A stretch of 64,000 nt of DNA from an uncultured Clostridia bacterium. Lineage in GTDB: Bacteria > Bacillota > Clostridia > Lachnospirales > Lachnospiraceae. Location of the stretch: NCBI GenBank assembly GCA_947303805.1, contig CAMYZE010000002.1, forward strand, positions 62,001 to 126,000, written 5' to 3'. Made by a program: the position numbers and the translations under genes. Shown one piece after another: positions 52,953 through 62,842 of this stretch. The notes beneath the pieces are model-generated. The model saw only the letters and a list, made by a program, of their open reading frames with translations. It had not been told where the DNA came from and searched no databases. The stretch's first letter is position 1. Each line of letters opens with the position of its first letter.

Positions 52953-54337
52953 TATAAATCCTTGTATATTTTTCTCTTAATAAATTTTCCTGTCTTTTCA
53001 ATTATATTTTTATCTTCATCCACCACCTGCCTACCTCTAAGGAATACTCTCTCAATCTTACCTTTTAGCTTTTTACCTTCGAAAGCGCAGTAATCAGATT
53101 TAGATACTTGATTTCTTATATTGAGTGTAGTTTTTTTCTTAGGATCAATGATTACTAAATCAGCATCAAATCCCTCTTTTATAAATCCTTTCCTATCCCA
53201 TAATCCAAAAAGTTTTGAAGGATTCTCAGAAATCAACTCACACATTCGTTCAACTTTAAGCTTCTTATTCATACAAGCATCAAATAATAAAATTCCTCGT
53301 TGTTCTACTCCATTAAGGCCACCAGGTATTTTTCTAAAATCATCTTTACCAAGTCGTTTTTGTTCTTTTGTAAACGAGCAATGGTCAGTAGATACAATGT
53401 CAATTCGTCCATCATTTATTGCTTTCCATAAAGCATTTATATCTTTTTTCTTTCTAATTGGTGGTGCACATACATATTTACTTGCTTCATCAAAACTTTT
53501 TTTATAAACGCTATCATCAAAATAAAGATACTGAGGACAGGTTTCTCCAAAAACTTTATATCCTTTTTCTTTTGCATTAGTAACTTCATTTAATGCTTCT
53601 TCGCAAGTTACATGAACTGCAAGAAATGCTGCACCTGTAATATGTGACATATATGAAAGTCTATTAACACAATCAGCTTCAGCAACTGTTGGACGAGTCA
53701 ATGCATGTGATATAACTTTTTTATTATCATCACCATGAACATTTGCTCTAAGTTCTTTTATGATTCCGTCATTTTCACAGTGTACACCAGTTATGCCTTT
53801 ACATTTTGCTATTTCTGTTAAAGCATCAAGCATTTTATCATCATCAAGTTTTATATCATAAGTAGTATATAATTTAAATGAAGTAACGCCCTCTTTAACC
53901 ATTTCCTTAATTTCAGAACGAACTTTATCATTCATTTCTGATATAGACATGTGAATTCCAAAATCGCAAGATACACCATTTTTTGCTTTATCAAGCCAAT
54001 TTTTAAGTCCTTGCTTTAATGTCTCTCCGTGATATTGAGTTCCATAATCTATAATAGTTGTAGTTCCACCAGAAACTGCTGCCTTGGTGCCTGATTCAAA
54101 ATCATCAATAGTTGTAGTTCCTGCAACTGATAAATCAAAATGAGTGTGACCATCTATGAAACCTGGAAAAATATACTTACCTTTACAGTCAATAACTTTT
54201 ACGATTAAGCTTTGCGAGCCTAGCACTTTTATATTCTTTGCAACTTTCTTTATCTTCTCGCCTTCAATTAAAATGTCAGCAACAAAAGTTTTTTTGCTAT
54301 TGACTACTATTCCGTTTTTTAACAATATTTTTTTCAT
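52952..54337 (-). CDS. hydA: Dihydropyrimidinase/D-hydantoinase-like amidohydrolase
   Basis: 461 residues. The metal ligands are present: GFIDGHTHFD (HxH), the carboxylated-Lys segment GVTSFKLYTTY, VHCEND, HVTCEEAL and STDHCSF. The family opens hydrogenated pyrimidine or hydantoin rings; in purine clusters a HyuA-like member is thought to open an oxidised purine-derived ring. The ATG at 54337 gives the usual MKKILLKNG start but lacks a Shine-Dalgarno; an ATG at 54370 lies inside a repeat. Both gene ends meet copies of the same repeat in inverted orientation. Confidence 0.93.
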   Translation of the reverse strand: MKKILLKNGIVVNSKKTFVADILIEGEKIKKVAKNIKVLGSQSLIVKVIDCKGKYIFPGFIDGHTHFDLSVAGTTTIDDFESGTKAAVSGGTTTIIDYGTQYHGETLKQGLKNWLDKAKNGVSCDFGIHMSISEMNDKVRSEIKEMVKEGVTSFKLYTTYDIKLDDDKMLDALTEIAKCKGITGVHCENDGIIKELRANVHGDDNKKVISHALTRPTVAEADCVNRLSYMSHITGAAFLAVHVTCEEALNEVTNAKEKGYKVFGETCPQYLYFDDSVYKKSFDEASKYVCAPPIRKKKDINALWKAINDGRIDIVSTDHCSFTKEQKRLGKDDFRKIPGGLNGVEQRGILLFDACMNKKLKVERMCELISENPSKLFGLWDRKGFIKEGFDADLVIIDPKKKTTLNIRNQVSKSDYCAFEGKKLKGKIERVFLRGRQVVDEDKNIIEKTGKFIKRKIYKDL

Positions 54338-54349
54338 TGATATAATAAT

Positions 54350-54380
54350 TGGCTCGTATAACTCGCCCATACTCGGGCTC
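54350..54380 (-). repeat. GGGCGAG-N5-CGAGCC element, copy B (hydA 5' end)
   Basis: Minus-strand core GGGCGAG-TTATA-CGAGCCA at 54350-54368, preceded by GAGCCCGAGTAT. It matches copy A over about 30 bases with few changes. It lies 13 bases before the hydA ATG. Confidence 0.7.
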
Positions 54381-54395
54381 TACATGTGTTCACAT

Positions 54396-56966
54396 CTACG
54401 GACGTGAATATGGTGTATTTTTAAGTGGTAGTTCTGTTTGAAATTCTTTATCTTTTCTATAATATGCAAGTGCTATTGCAGGTGCTGTTGGTATTGCTGT
54501 GATTTCTCCACAACCTATAGCACCATTTGCAAATTTCATTCCGTCTTTTTCAACTACAATTGAAGTTAGTTCCGGAACTTTATTTGCTCTAAAAAGTCCA
54601 TAAGTTCCATATTTCGCATTAACTTTTCCTTCGATAACTTTCAAGTCTTCAGTTAGAGCATAACCCATGCTCATTACCATGCCGCCTTCTATCTGTCCCT
54701 CCACTCCAAGTTTATTTACTGCTTTTCCTATCTCATGAGCACCGACCATCTCTTTTATTGTACCGTCATCATTTAAAATGCATAGTTGAGTTGCAAATCC
54801 ATATCCTATATGAGAAACCGGGAACTCTTTCTCTGCTCCTAATTTATCTGTAGGCTCAAAGAAGTCAGCCTCATAAACTTTTCCATTTAATTTATTTAAA
54901 TCTTTTCCATTTGCATTATAATCTTTGCATAATTCACGTGCTGCTCGTAGACATGCTTCACCTGTTATAAGAGTGTGACGACTTCCAGAGCTGCATCCAC
55001 TATCTGGGTCAGTTTCACTATTTGAATTCTTCCAAACTATTTTATCAATAGGAAGTTTCAATTCATTACTAACTGTCTGCACTAATACCTGTCCTATGCC
55101 TTGACCATTTTCAGAAGCAGCACTATGAACTTCCACCAAACCATTATTTACTATAATCTTGCAACGACCATAATCAGGAAGACCTACTCCGACACCGGCA
55201 TTTTTCATAGCGCATGCTATGCCTACATATTTTTCACTGTAATATTTATCTTTAACAGCATCTAATGTTTCTATAAGGCCAGTACTCTCATCTGCAATTT
55301 GTCCATTTGGAAGAACTTGACCTGGCTTAATGGCATTTCTTTTTCTTATCTCCCAGTAATCTATACCAACCATATCGGCAAGTAAGTTTATATTCATTTC
55401 AGTTGCAAAACAAGTTTGAGTGACGCCAAATCCTCTAAATGCTCCTGCGGGAGGATTATTTGTATATACAGCAGTTCCATGAATTTCTACATTTTGATAG
55501 TTATATGGTCCAGCTGCATGAGTGCAAGCTCTTTCGAGTACAGGTCCACCAAGTGATGCATAACAACCAGTATCAGAAACTACTTCACATTTCATACCTA
55601 CTAAGATACCATTTTCATCACAAGCTGTAGTCATAGTCACATCCATAGGGTGACGCTTTGGATGAATTTGCATACTCTCTTGACGTGTTAGTTTCATCTT
55701 GACTGGCACTTTGAATTTCATAGCTGCAACACAAGCAAGTGGTTGAATTGTCATGTCTTCTTTCCCACCAAAAGCACCACCAACATATGAGTTCTCAACT
55801 ATAATCTTCTCTTCAGGAAGTCCTGTTATGTAACTACATTCTCTTCTTGTATCATAAGTACATTGGTCTGATGAGTAGATCATAACTCCACCATCTTGAA
55901 GAGGTAAAGCCACAGCACACTCCGGCTCTAAAAATGCATGCTCGGTATAAGGAGTTTTATAAGTCTTTGTTACCTTATATTTTGCATTTTTAATAGCAGT
56001 ATCTGGATCGCCTCTCTTTATGTGCTTCTCCACTAAAATATTTGTTTTAGTTTCTTCTTCCTCGTGAACAATAGGAGCACCCTCTTTCATTGCCTCGTAT
56101 CTATCAAATACTGCTGGTAAAACTTCATAATCAATTTTTACAAGCGCTTTTGCTTTTTCTGCTGTCTCTTTATCTTTTGCATACACTGCAACTATAGCGT
56201 CTCCAAGTGAATGAGTTATGTCTCCAATATCAATTAATGCAAACCAATCTTTTTTAAGATGCCCAGTCATCTTGCCTGGCAAATCTTTTGCTGTAAGAAT
56301 ACCAACTACTCCTTCAAGTTTTTTTGCTTCTTCTATATCAATACTCTTAACTCTTGCTCTTGGATAAGCGGCACGAACACAAGAACCATATATCATGTTA
56401 TCAAGATATATGTCATCGGCATACTTAGCAGTACCTAAAGTCTTGTCTGGTGCATCCACTCTTATATCGCTGTCGCCGATATTCATTACTTTGTTTTCAA
56501 ATTTTACTTCTATATTCTCTCTAAATATTTTTGCTGCAAGTATTATGGCATCTATAATTTTTTTATAACCAGTGCAACGGCAATAATTATTTTTAATGGC
56601 GTCAGCACATTCTATACGAGTAGGATTATTGTTCTTATCTATAAGTGCCTTTGCACACATAACCATACCAGGTATGCAAAATCCACATTGCACAGCCTGT
56701 GCTTTTCCAAATGCATATTTAAACACATCTTTTTCTCTATCAGTAAGTCCTTCAACTGTTAATAAATGCTTTCCTTCCATTCTTTTAGCAGTCTGCACAC
56801 AAACTTTAGTTGGCACGTTATCCGCGAGCACAGTGCATGCACCACAAGCACCCTCTGCACAGCCATCTTTAACTGATAAAAGCCTTAACTCGTCTCTAAA
56901 AAAGCCCATAACTTTTTTGTCATCAGCCAACTCATATTCTTTTCCATTTACAAAAAATTTTGCCAT
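54396..56966 (-). CDS. Fused xanthine-dehydrogenase-family molybdenum hydroxylase (selenium-dependent type)
   Basis: 856 residues. The first 160 residues are a two-cluster 2Fe-2S domain (CAEGACGACTVL and C at the end of that loop; CGFCIPGM, NNYCRCTGY). The remaining part is the molybdopterin subunit, with VGGAFGGKEDMTIQPLACV, PPAGAFRGFGVTQ, ENGQGIGQVLVQT and GVGVGLPDYGRCKI. The single-chain fusion of these parts without an FAD domain, beside ygfK and ssnA, is typical of selenium-dependent xanthine dehydrogenases (XdhD-like). No in-frame TGA is seen, so selenium would be a labile cofactor. Oxidises purines. Confidence 0.92.
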   Translation of the reverse strand: MAKFFVNGKEYELADDKKVMGFFRDELRLLSVKDGCAEGACGACTVLADNVPTKVCVQTAKRMEGKHLLTVEGLTDREKDVFKYAFGKAQAVQCGFCIPGMVMCAKALIDKNNNPTRIECADAIKNNYCRCTGYKKIIDAIILAAKIFRENIEVKFENKVMNIGDSDIRVDAPDKTLGTAKYADDIYLDNMIYGSCVRAAYPRARVKSIDIEEAKKLEGVVGILTAKDLPGKMTGHLKKDWFALIDIGDITHSLGDAIVAVYAKDKETAEKAKALVKIDYEVLPAVFDRYEAMKEGAPIVHEEEETKTNILVEKHIKRGDPDTAIKNAKYKVTKTYKTPYTEHAFLEPECAVALPLQDGGVMIYSSDQCTYDTRRECSYITGLPEEKIIVENSYVGGAFGGKEDMTIQPLACVAAMKFKVPVKMKLTRQESMQIHPKRHPMDVTMTTACDENGILVGMKCEVVSDTGCYASLGGPVLERACTHAAGPYNYQNVEIHGTAVYTNNPPAGAFRGFGVTQTCFATEMNINLLADMVGIDYWEIRKRNAIKPGQVLPNGQIADESTGLIETLDAVKDKYYSEKYVGIACAMKNAGVGVGLPDYGRCKIIVNNGLVEVHSAASENGQGIGQVLVQTVSNELKLPIDKIVWKNSNSETDPDSGCSSGSRHTLITGEACLRAARELCKDYNANGKDLNKLNGKVYEADFFEPTDKLGAEKEFPVSHIGYGFATQLCILNDDGTIKEMVGAHEIGKAVNKLGVEGQIEGGMVMSMGYALTEDLKVIEGKVNAKYGTYGLFRANKVPELTSIVVEKDGMKFANGAIGCGEITAIPTAPAIALAYYRKDKEFQTELPLKNTPYSRP

Positions 56967-57028
56967 AATAGCCCTTTTAAAATTGATAAATTTTTAAAAT
57001 TTAAACTAAAATTGATTCTCAATATAAA

Positions 57029-60000
57029 TTAAAATATCATATAACTATGTTCTTTATTAATTACATCAATAACTTCCGCAAGTTTTTCAAGTTTAGAATC
57101 CGAAGTGTTTAACTTATACTCTGACTCAGCACCATTAATTCTTACTACTGCAGTTTTGTCATCTTTATAGTAGAATCCATCGTTTGTTGAATCTTTCATA
57201 GCTTCTGCATCAAAGAATAAAGTAAATTTGTCTTTATAAGGCTTGCTATCATAAGGGCAGAATACTGCACAGTTCCCACACTCGTTACACATACTATCTA
57301 CATGAACTATTTGGTGGCTGCCATCTTTTAATATGATATGAACATTTGCACGGTTTGGGCAAACTTCATTACAAGTTTCACAAACTTTGTTACAATGTAA
57401 GCAACGACTTGCGTCATTAGGGCTCGCTGAGCTCGCCCCTACGATACGATCTTTTAGAATTGCTCTATCTTTGTAAATGTTATCTACCGTCTCATTTGGT
57501 AATTCATTCCCAGTAAAACTAGTACCTGAAATTGCAGTTGCCACAAGTTTTGCATTTGCGATTGCTTTTACTATTATAGAAGCACCAAGAGCACCATCAC
57601 CTATAGCATATACACCTTTAATGTTTGTCTCAAGAGTGCCACTTAATACTGGTAAGCCTTTTTCATTCACTTCTATACCATTACTCTTATAAAACTCGCC
57701 ATCAACTTTTTCTCCTATAGAAGCGATGACAGTGTCAGCTTTGATATCGACAGTTTCATTAGTAACTTCAATACTATTTCTGCCATCAGCACCAACTGCT
57801 CCAAGTTTGCAAACTTTACATTTTAAAACTCCATTTTCAAAACTCTCTGGTGCCAATAACTCTTTAATTTGCACGCCATCTTCAATTGCAAGATTGATTT
57901 CATCTTCATCAGCAGGTGCATTTAACATATTTCTCCTATATACAAGATAAACATTTTCTACACCAGAAGTTCTCTTAGCGGCACGAACTGAATCCATAGC
58001 AGTATTGCCACCGCCAATAACAGCTACATTCTTTCCAATATCAAGTTTTCCATTTTTCTCATTGAAGTCAATTAAGAACTTATGAGCATTTACACATTTT
58101 TCATCACCATTAAATCCAGCTTTACTTTCTTTATGGGCACCAATTGCAAGAACTACATAGTCAAATTTATCTTTTAGCTCTTTAACATTTTTTACTTCAG
58201 TTCCAAGTTCAAATTTTGCTCCCCACGCTTTTGCATACTCTACATCTTTTTGAATTTCATCCATAGGAAGTCTAAAGTGTGGGATGATATTTGCAACTGT
58301 TCCCCCTGCAGTTTTTTCTTTATCATATACAGTTACTGCAAATCCATTTTTAGATAAGAATGTAGCAACAGCTATGCCACCAGGCCCAGCACCAACCACT
58401 GCAACTGACTTACCATTTGACGAAGCTGGCTTTACATTTTTAATAACTTTATCAAATGCTGATTTTGCAGCAAGAAGTTTATTGCCTCTTATATCTACAT
58501 TGTCCTCATAATGATTTCTCATACATGCAGTTGTACAAGGATGAGCGCAAATGTTTCCAGTCATAAATGGAAGCGGATTTGTTCGATATATTACTTCAAG
58601 AGCTTTTTCAAACTCATTATTCTTTACATAATAATTATAAAGTGAAATATCTTGGTTAATAGGACAAGTATTTGAGCATGGTGCTATAAAGCAATCTGTA
58701 AGTGGATTTTTAACTTTGATTTTATTTTGTTTAAATCTAAGTGATTTCTTTACTAAGTGTTTATCTTTTTTGCACTCTTCAGCAAGTGTTTGAACTTTCT
58801 TTACATCTACACCAGAAAAACTTACCATGCCATTTACATTTGACATAATTTTTTCTGCCATTTGATAAAATCTATCATATCCACCTGGTTTCAAAATTGT
58901 AGTTGCAACTGTCACAGGCCAGATACCAGCATCAACAAGTTTATCTATATTAAATGCATCTGCACCACCAGAATAAGCAATTTTTAGTTTTCCATTAAAA
59001 TGAGTTGTAAGCATTTCTGCTACTTTTATAGAAAGACCAAATAATGATCTTCCTGACATATACATCTCTTGAGATGGCAATTCATTTCTAGTTACATCTA
59101 CAGGGAATGTATTAGTAAGTTTAACGCCAAAAGTCAAACCTTTCTCATCTGCATGCTTCATAAGTCTATCAAGCATTTTAACAGCATCATCCCACTGTAA
59201 ATCAGTCAAGAAATGAGAATCTGTAAATGCCACATAGGTAAATCCCATATCATCCAATAATTTTCTAGCTCTCTCGTATCCAAGAAGAGTTGGATTACAT
59301 TTTATAAATGTATTTAACCCCTTCTCATCCATAAGATACATTGCAATTCTCTCTATCTCAGCCGGAGGGCATCCATGAAGAGTTGACTCTGTTACAGAAT
59401 GGCAAACTTGATTTGGAATCTTATCTATGTCTTCTACTTTAAAATTTTTATATTCAGAGATATGAGCTCTAAGATAGTCGAGACACTCTTTGAATACTGG
59501 ATGCTTATTTGCATCTTTCATACACTCTATAAACTTATCAGTATCTTTCTTCTTTATATCATCAAGGTTATATCCAACTGACATATTGAATACGAAACCA
59601 TCAGCTGCTCCAAGTCCAAATTCTTTTGATATAAAATGAAGTGCGACCCAAGCTTTGATATATTCTTGTATAGCCTCATCCATATAAAGCTCTGTTGACC
59701 ATTCACAGTTATAACATTCATCATCTGCTTTTATACATGGCTTATTTACACATTTAACCATGTCAGCGCCAGTCATCTCTTGGACTGTTTTTAACTCAAA
59801 AAATCTGCTACCTGCTATGTAGCTTGATATAATGTTTTGTGCTAGTTGTGAGTTTGGACCAGCAGCAGGACCAATAGGTGTCTCGACATGCTCTTTATAA
59901 ATGTTAAAGCCCTTCTTCGCGTCTGCCTTATAATACTTCTTTACGCCGAAAATAGAGTTTCGAGTTTTGTTTTCATCAATAACCCACTCTATCAAATTCT

Positions 60001-60031
60001 TAAACGGCATAATTTTCATAATCTCGCTCAT
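57029..60031 (-). CDS. ygfK: YgfK: putative selenate reductase/oxidoreductase subunit
   Basis: 1000 residues. N-terminal dihydroorotate-dehydrogenase-like TIM barrel (about 1-440; GPAAGPNSQLAQNI), a Cys-rich segment (CIAPCSNTCPINQDISLYN, CAHPCTTACMRN), an NAD(P)/FAD domain (VVGAGPGGIAVATFL near 540; VIGGGNTAMDSVRAA; AIGDGALGAS) and a C-terminal ferredoxin pair (CLHCNKVCETCNEVCPN; CNECGNCAVFCPY). It links electrons to the molybdenum hydroxylases in anaerobic purine catabolism. Residues about 863-872 come from an inserted repeat. GGAGG precedes the ATG. Confidence 0.96.
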   Translation of the reverse strand: MSEIMKIMPFKNLIEWVIDENKTRNSIFGVKKYYKADAKKGFNIYKEHVETPIGPAAGPNSQLAQNIISSYIAGSRFFELKTVQEMTGADMVKCVNKPCIKADDECYNCEWSTELYMDEAIQEYIKAWVALHFISKEFGLGAADGFVFNMSVGYNLDDIKKKDTDKFIECMKDANKHPVFKECLDYLRAHISEYKNFKVEDIDKIPNQVCHSVTESTLHGCPPAEIERIAMYLMDEKGLNTFIKCNPTLLGYERARKLLDDMGFTYVAFTDSHFLTDLQWDDAVKMLDRLMKHADEKGLTFGVKLTNTFPVDVTRNELPSQEMYMSGRSLFGLSIKVAEMLTTHFNGKLKIAYSGGADAFNIDKLVDAGIWPVTVATTILKPGGYDRFYQMAEKIMSNVNGMVSFSGVDVKKVQTLAEECKKDKHLVKKSLRFKQNKIKVKNPLTDCFIAPCSNTCPINQDISLYNYYVKNNEFEKALEVIYRTNPLPFMTGNICAHPCTTACMRNHYEDNVDIRGNKLLAAKSAFDKVIKNVKPASSNGKSVAVVGAGPGGIAVATFLSKNGFAVTVYDKEKTAGGTVANIIPHFRLPMDEIQKDVEYAKAWGAKFELGTEVKNVKELKDKFDYVVLAIGAHKESKAGFNGDEKCVNAHKFLIDFNEKNGKLDIGKNVAVIGGGNTAMDSVRAAKRTSGVENVYLVYRRNMLNAPADEDEINLAIEDGVQIKELLAPESFENGVLKCKVCKLGAVGADGRNSIEVTNETVDIKADTVIASIGEKVDGEFYKSNGIEVNEKGLPVLSGTLETNIKGVYAIGDGALGASIIVKAIANAKLVATAISGTSFTGNELPNETVDNIYKDRAILKDRIVGASSASPNDASRCLHCNKVCETCNEVCPNRANVHIILKDGSHQIVHVDSMCNECGNCAVFCPYDSKPYKDKFTLFFDAEAMKDSTNDGFYYKDDKTAVVRINGAESEYKLNTSDSKLEKLAEVIDVINKEHSYMIF
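57418..57442 (-). repeat. GGGCGAG-N5-CGAGCCC element, copy C (in frame inside ygfK)
   Basis: Minus-strand GTAGGGGCGAG-CTCAG-CGAGCCCTA. It encodes part of the linker VGASSASPND just before the first ferredoxin Cys (CLHC), and the reading frame stays open. Its left arm matches the 29-bp palindromes (GTAGGGGCG). Confidence 0.65.
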
Positions 60032-60064
60032 AATGCACCTCCAAAATATTATATTAAAAATAAT

Positions 60065-60466
60065 TTATTCCGTATAATCAAATATGTTAATTGTCCCCGA
60101 CTCCTCTTTAATATCAAGCGCCGGCACATATTCTACTACTCTTGTTTTACCATCAGATTTATTAACATAAAAATATGTGAAAGAGCCTGTGTAACTTCTG
60201 AATATAACTTCGTACTCTGTATCAGTTTCTTCTCCCATTTCCACATACATAATATCAGGATTATCTTGAGTAATTGACCAGTCAAAGTTTTGATGACAAT
60301 AGTTGTTTATCCCACTGTATACCATATCTTTTGTTAGAATTGATTTTGTGCCATTTAAAGCTGTTTCATTAGCAGTATTAATTTTGACATTATTATTTGA
60401 TACACAACCACTATTTATAAAAGTTGCATTAAATACAAAAATAAATATATAAAACAATCTTTTCAT
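60065..60466 (-). CDS. Hypothetical lipoprotein
   Basis: 133 residues. Signal peptide with lipobox NSGC near residue 20, followed by a small beta-rich domain (VEMGEETDTEYEVIFRSYTGSFTYFYVNK). I do not recognise the family. It lies within the purine locus, 33 bases upstream of ygfK. The ATG at 60466 has GGTAAGT upstream; a TTG four codons earlier is less likely. Any role in purine metabolism is unproven. Confidence 0.7.
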   Translation of the reverse strand: MKRLFYIFIFVFNATFINSGCVSNNNVKINTANETALNGTKSILTKDMVYSGINNYCHQNFDWSITQDNPDIMYVEMGEETDTEYEVIFRSYTGSFTYFYVNKSDGKTRVVEYVPALDIKEESGTINIFDYTE

Positions 60467-60504
60467 AATACTTACCAATTTCTTAAATATAATATAAAAT
60501 ATAA

Positions 60505-60789
60505 TTATATTATTACTTTTCCATTTACAAATTTAATTCCCTCTTTTATTAGTAATTTTTCTTGTGCATCCTTTCCGCCAAATGCAAAGTTTCCAGAACA
60601 TTCGCCATCACTATTAACAACTCTATGGCAAGGAATATTTTTATGATCTGGATTTTTATGTAATGCATTTCCAACTGCCCTTGCTGCATTTGGATAACCT
60701 GCCTTAATAGCAATACCTTTATAGGTATCAACTTTTCCTTTAGGAATCTTTTTTACTTCTAAATACACTTTTTCTTCAAATGTTGTCAT
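60505..60789 (-). CDS. Methylated-DNA-protein cysteine methyltransferase family, short form
   Basis: 94 residues covering only the C-terminal alkyltransferase domain: KIPKGKVDTYKGIA, NAARAVGNAL and the active-site NIPCHRVVNSDGE with Cys intact. Full MGMT/Ogt proteins have about 160 residues; this length matches the YbaZ/alkyltransferase-like and short MGMT groups, but the intact PCHR suggests true methyl transfer from O6-alkylguanine. Unrelated in function to its purine-catabolic neighbours. No ribosome site is visible. Confidence 0.88.
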   Translation of the reverse strand: MTTFEEKVYLEVKKIPKGKVDTYKGIAIKAGYPNAARAVGNALHKNPDHKNIPCHRVVNSDGECSGNFAFGGKDAQEKLLIKEGIKFVNGKVII

Positions 60790-60817
60790 ACTATTTTTTT
60801 TGTAGTCTCAATGAATT

Positions 60818-61491
60818 CTACATTTTCTTATTAATCATTTTACCTAATAGTTTGTCAATAAGCACTATTGCATATCCAAATATCACAAATATAACGAGTA
60901 TAATCACAATATATTTTGCAACACCTGCGACCCCATATTTGTCTAAATTCAAAAAGAAATATGGATAGATAAATGGATCATTTCTGCCTGGATAATATAT
61001 GCTTGAGTCAAAGTTGTAAATAGCAGCATGAACATATATAAATGCAGCATATAGAAGTGGAAATACTGTCGATACAATTGGATAATACCATTTTACTTTG
61101 CCATGTTCATAAAACAAGATATAATCAAATGTAAACATTAGTGGTAGTAAAATGTGTAATGTAACGCTCGCAACCACGAAGCTATCTTTTATATCTCTAC
61201 TTTAGCTAAAACAAAATTATAGATTATAAAAGTAAGTAGAATTGAAAGAAGTGCAACAAATTTCAATACAGGGAATGTTTTCACATAACTATCCATGGAC
61301 TTCTTTACAGTGTCACGAAGTTCTATGAACATAAAAATTGCACATAAATAATTGCTTAAATTCGTAAAGTGCACATAGAAATCCCATCTATAAGTCATTT
61401 CAAATAGTCCGAGACTTGCAAGGATAGCAATTAATGCTATTCCTAAATAAATTGATTGAAATATTAGTTGTGCAGTTCTATTTTTTAACAT
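60818..61491 (-). pseudogene. Pr6Pr-type membrane protein gene split by a frameshift
   Basis: Two reading frames encode the two halves of one membrane protein. The first (61189-61491, 100 residues) has three helices and ends YNFVLAKVEI; the second (60818-61177, 119 residues, GTG start) begins just after and has three or four helices with LHILLPLMFTFDYILF, like the Pr6Pr family (FAR-17a/AIG1-like). Reading through in the other frame joins YNFVLAK to KDSFVVASVTLHILL without a stop codon, so a single base change near 61185-61192 (an AAAA run) explains the split. It may be a pseudogene or an assembly error. It overlaps the ssnA stop codon by one base. Confidence 0.7.
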
Positions 61492-62828
61492 TATTTACTT
61501 GAATTAATCTTATTCCAAAGTTTTTTAGTTTTCTCAGCAATGTCAGCTAGGGTCTTTTGCTCATCAAGCATAGTTAATACTCTATCTTTCATAAGTATTT
61601 TTCCGTTTCCAATAGTAGTTACTACAGAACGACCACTCATACCAAATAAAATATTTCCATTAATATTCGTCTCATCCATTGGAGTATGAGCATAGTAATC
61701 AGTAACTATTACATCTGCAGCATAACCCTCTTTTAATTTTCCAAGTGGAATATCAAAATATCTATTTGCCATCTTTGCATTATTTTCAAAAAGCATCTGA
61801 GGAACTTCTGCCCAAGCAGCAGTTCCAGTGCATAAATGATGTTTATGTAAAATATTTGCAACCTTATATGACTCAGTCATATCGTGAGTGTAACCATCAG
61901 TTCCAAGGCCAGTCAAGATGCCTCTATGAACTATTTCCATAGTTGGAGGACAGCCACATGCATTACCCATATTGCTCTCTGGATTATGAACTACCATTGT
62001 GTCTGTTTCTTTAATTCTGTCCATCTCGTGTGAGTTTATATAAATGCAATGAGCGAGAAGTGATTTAGGTCCTAAAATATCAAAGTCATCAAGTCTGTCA
62101 ACTATTCTTTTTCCATGTTTTTTTAAGCAGTCATGCAAATCTTCTATTCCTTCAGCAACGTGTATGTGGAAACCTACTTCCTTTGGAGTCTCGCTACGAG
62201 CAAACTCAAAAGTTTCATTGGAAATAGTAAATTGAGCATGCATACCACACATTGCTTTTATAAAATCATCATTATTCTTTAATGTCTTTTTAATAAAACG
62301 AGAGTTTTCAAGAACTGACTTTTTAGATTTTTCCATTCCATCTCTATCAGAAATTTCATAACAAAGAACTGAACGAACACCAAGCTCTCTTGCAGCCTCT
62401 TCTATAGCATCAAGTGAACCATCTATCTCACCAAATGAAGCATGGTGGTCAAATGTTGTAGTACAACCATTTTTAATAGATTCTATGTAAGTTTGAATTG
62501 CAGAAAGTTTTGTAAACTCATTGTCAAGGTTTCTATCGAGTGTCCACCACAAACCGTCTAATATAGTAAGGAAATCTTTTGCAACATAGCCTTTAATATT
62601 TAGACCTCTTGCAAGAGCAGAATAGATGTGTTCATGCATATTGATAAATGCTGGCATAACAACAGCACCCTTAGCATCTATCATCTCTGCATTTGTATAC
62701 TTAGATTTTAATGCACTACTGTCACCAACTTCTACAATTTTGTTTCCACCAATTGCAACTGCACCACTATTTATAAGTGGATTTTTCTCATCTCTTGTAA
62801 CTACTCTTCCATTAAACACTAGAATCAT
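61491..62828 (-). CDS. ssnA: SsnA family putative aminohydrolase
   Basis: 445 residues. Amidohydrolase metal sites: NMHEHIYSALARG, IHVAEGIED, LAHCIYIN, LGTDGYTHDM. The SsnA match is strong (GYVAKDFLTILDGLWWTLDRNL, MGNACGCPPT). Members occur beside ygfK and xanthine dehydrogenase genes in anaerobic purine clusters and probably deaminate or hydrolyse a purine-derived ring. The ATG with AGGAGG seven bases upstream is preferred; a GTG 36 bases earlier lies in a degenerate repeat. Confidence 0.95.
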   Translation of the reverse strand: MILVFNGRVVTRDEKNPLINSGAVAIGGNKIVEVGDSSALKSKYTNAEMIDAKGAVVMPAFINMHEHIYSALARGLNIKGYVAKDFLTILDGLWWTLDRNLDNEFTKLSAIQTYIESIKNGCTTTFDHHASFGEIDGSLDAIEEAARELGVRSVLCYEISDRDGMEKSKKSVLENSRFIKKTLKNNDDFIKAMCGMHAQFTISNETFEFARSETPKEVGFHIHVAEGIEDLHDCLKKHGKRIVDRLDDFDILGPKSLLAHCIYINSHEMDRIKETDTMVVHNPESNMGNACGCPPTMEIVHRGILTGLGTDGYTHDMTESYKVANILHKHHLCTGTAAWAEVPQMLFENNAKMANRYFDIPLGKLKEGYAADVIVTDYYAHTPMDETNINGNILFGMSGRSVVTTIGNGKILMKDRVLTMLDEQKTLADIAEKTKKLWNKINSSK

Positions 62829-62842
62829 AACTTTCCTCCTTT

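Noticed and set aside
54396..56966. Selenocysteine codon in the molybdenum hydroxylase
   Set aside because: The reading frame has no in-frame TGA; selenium in this family is held as a labile cofactor.
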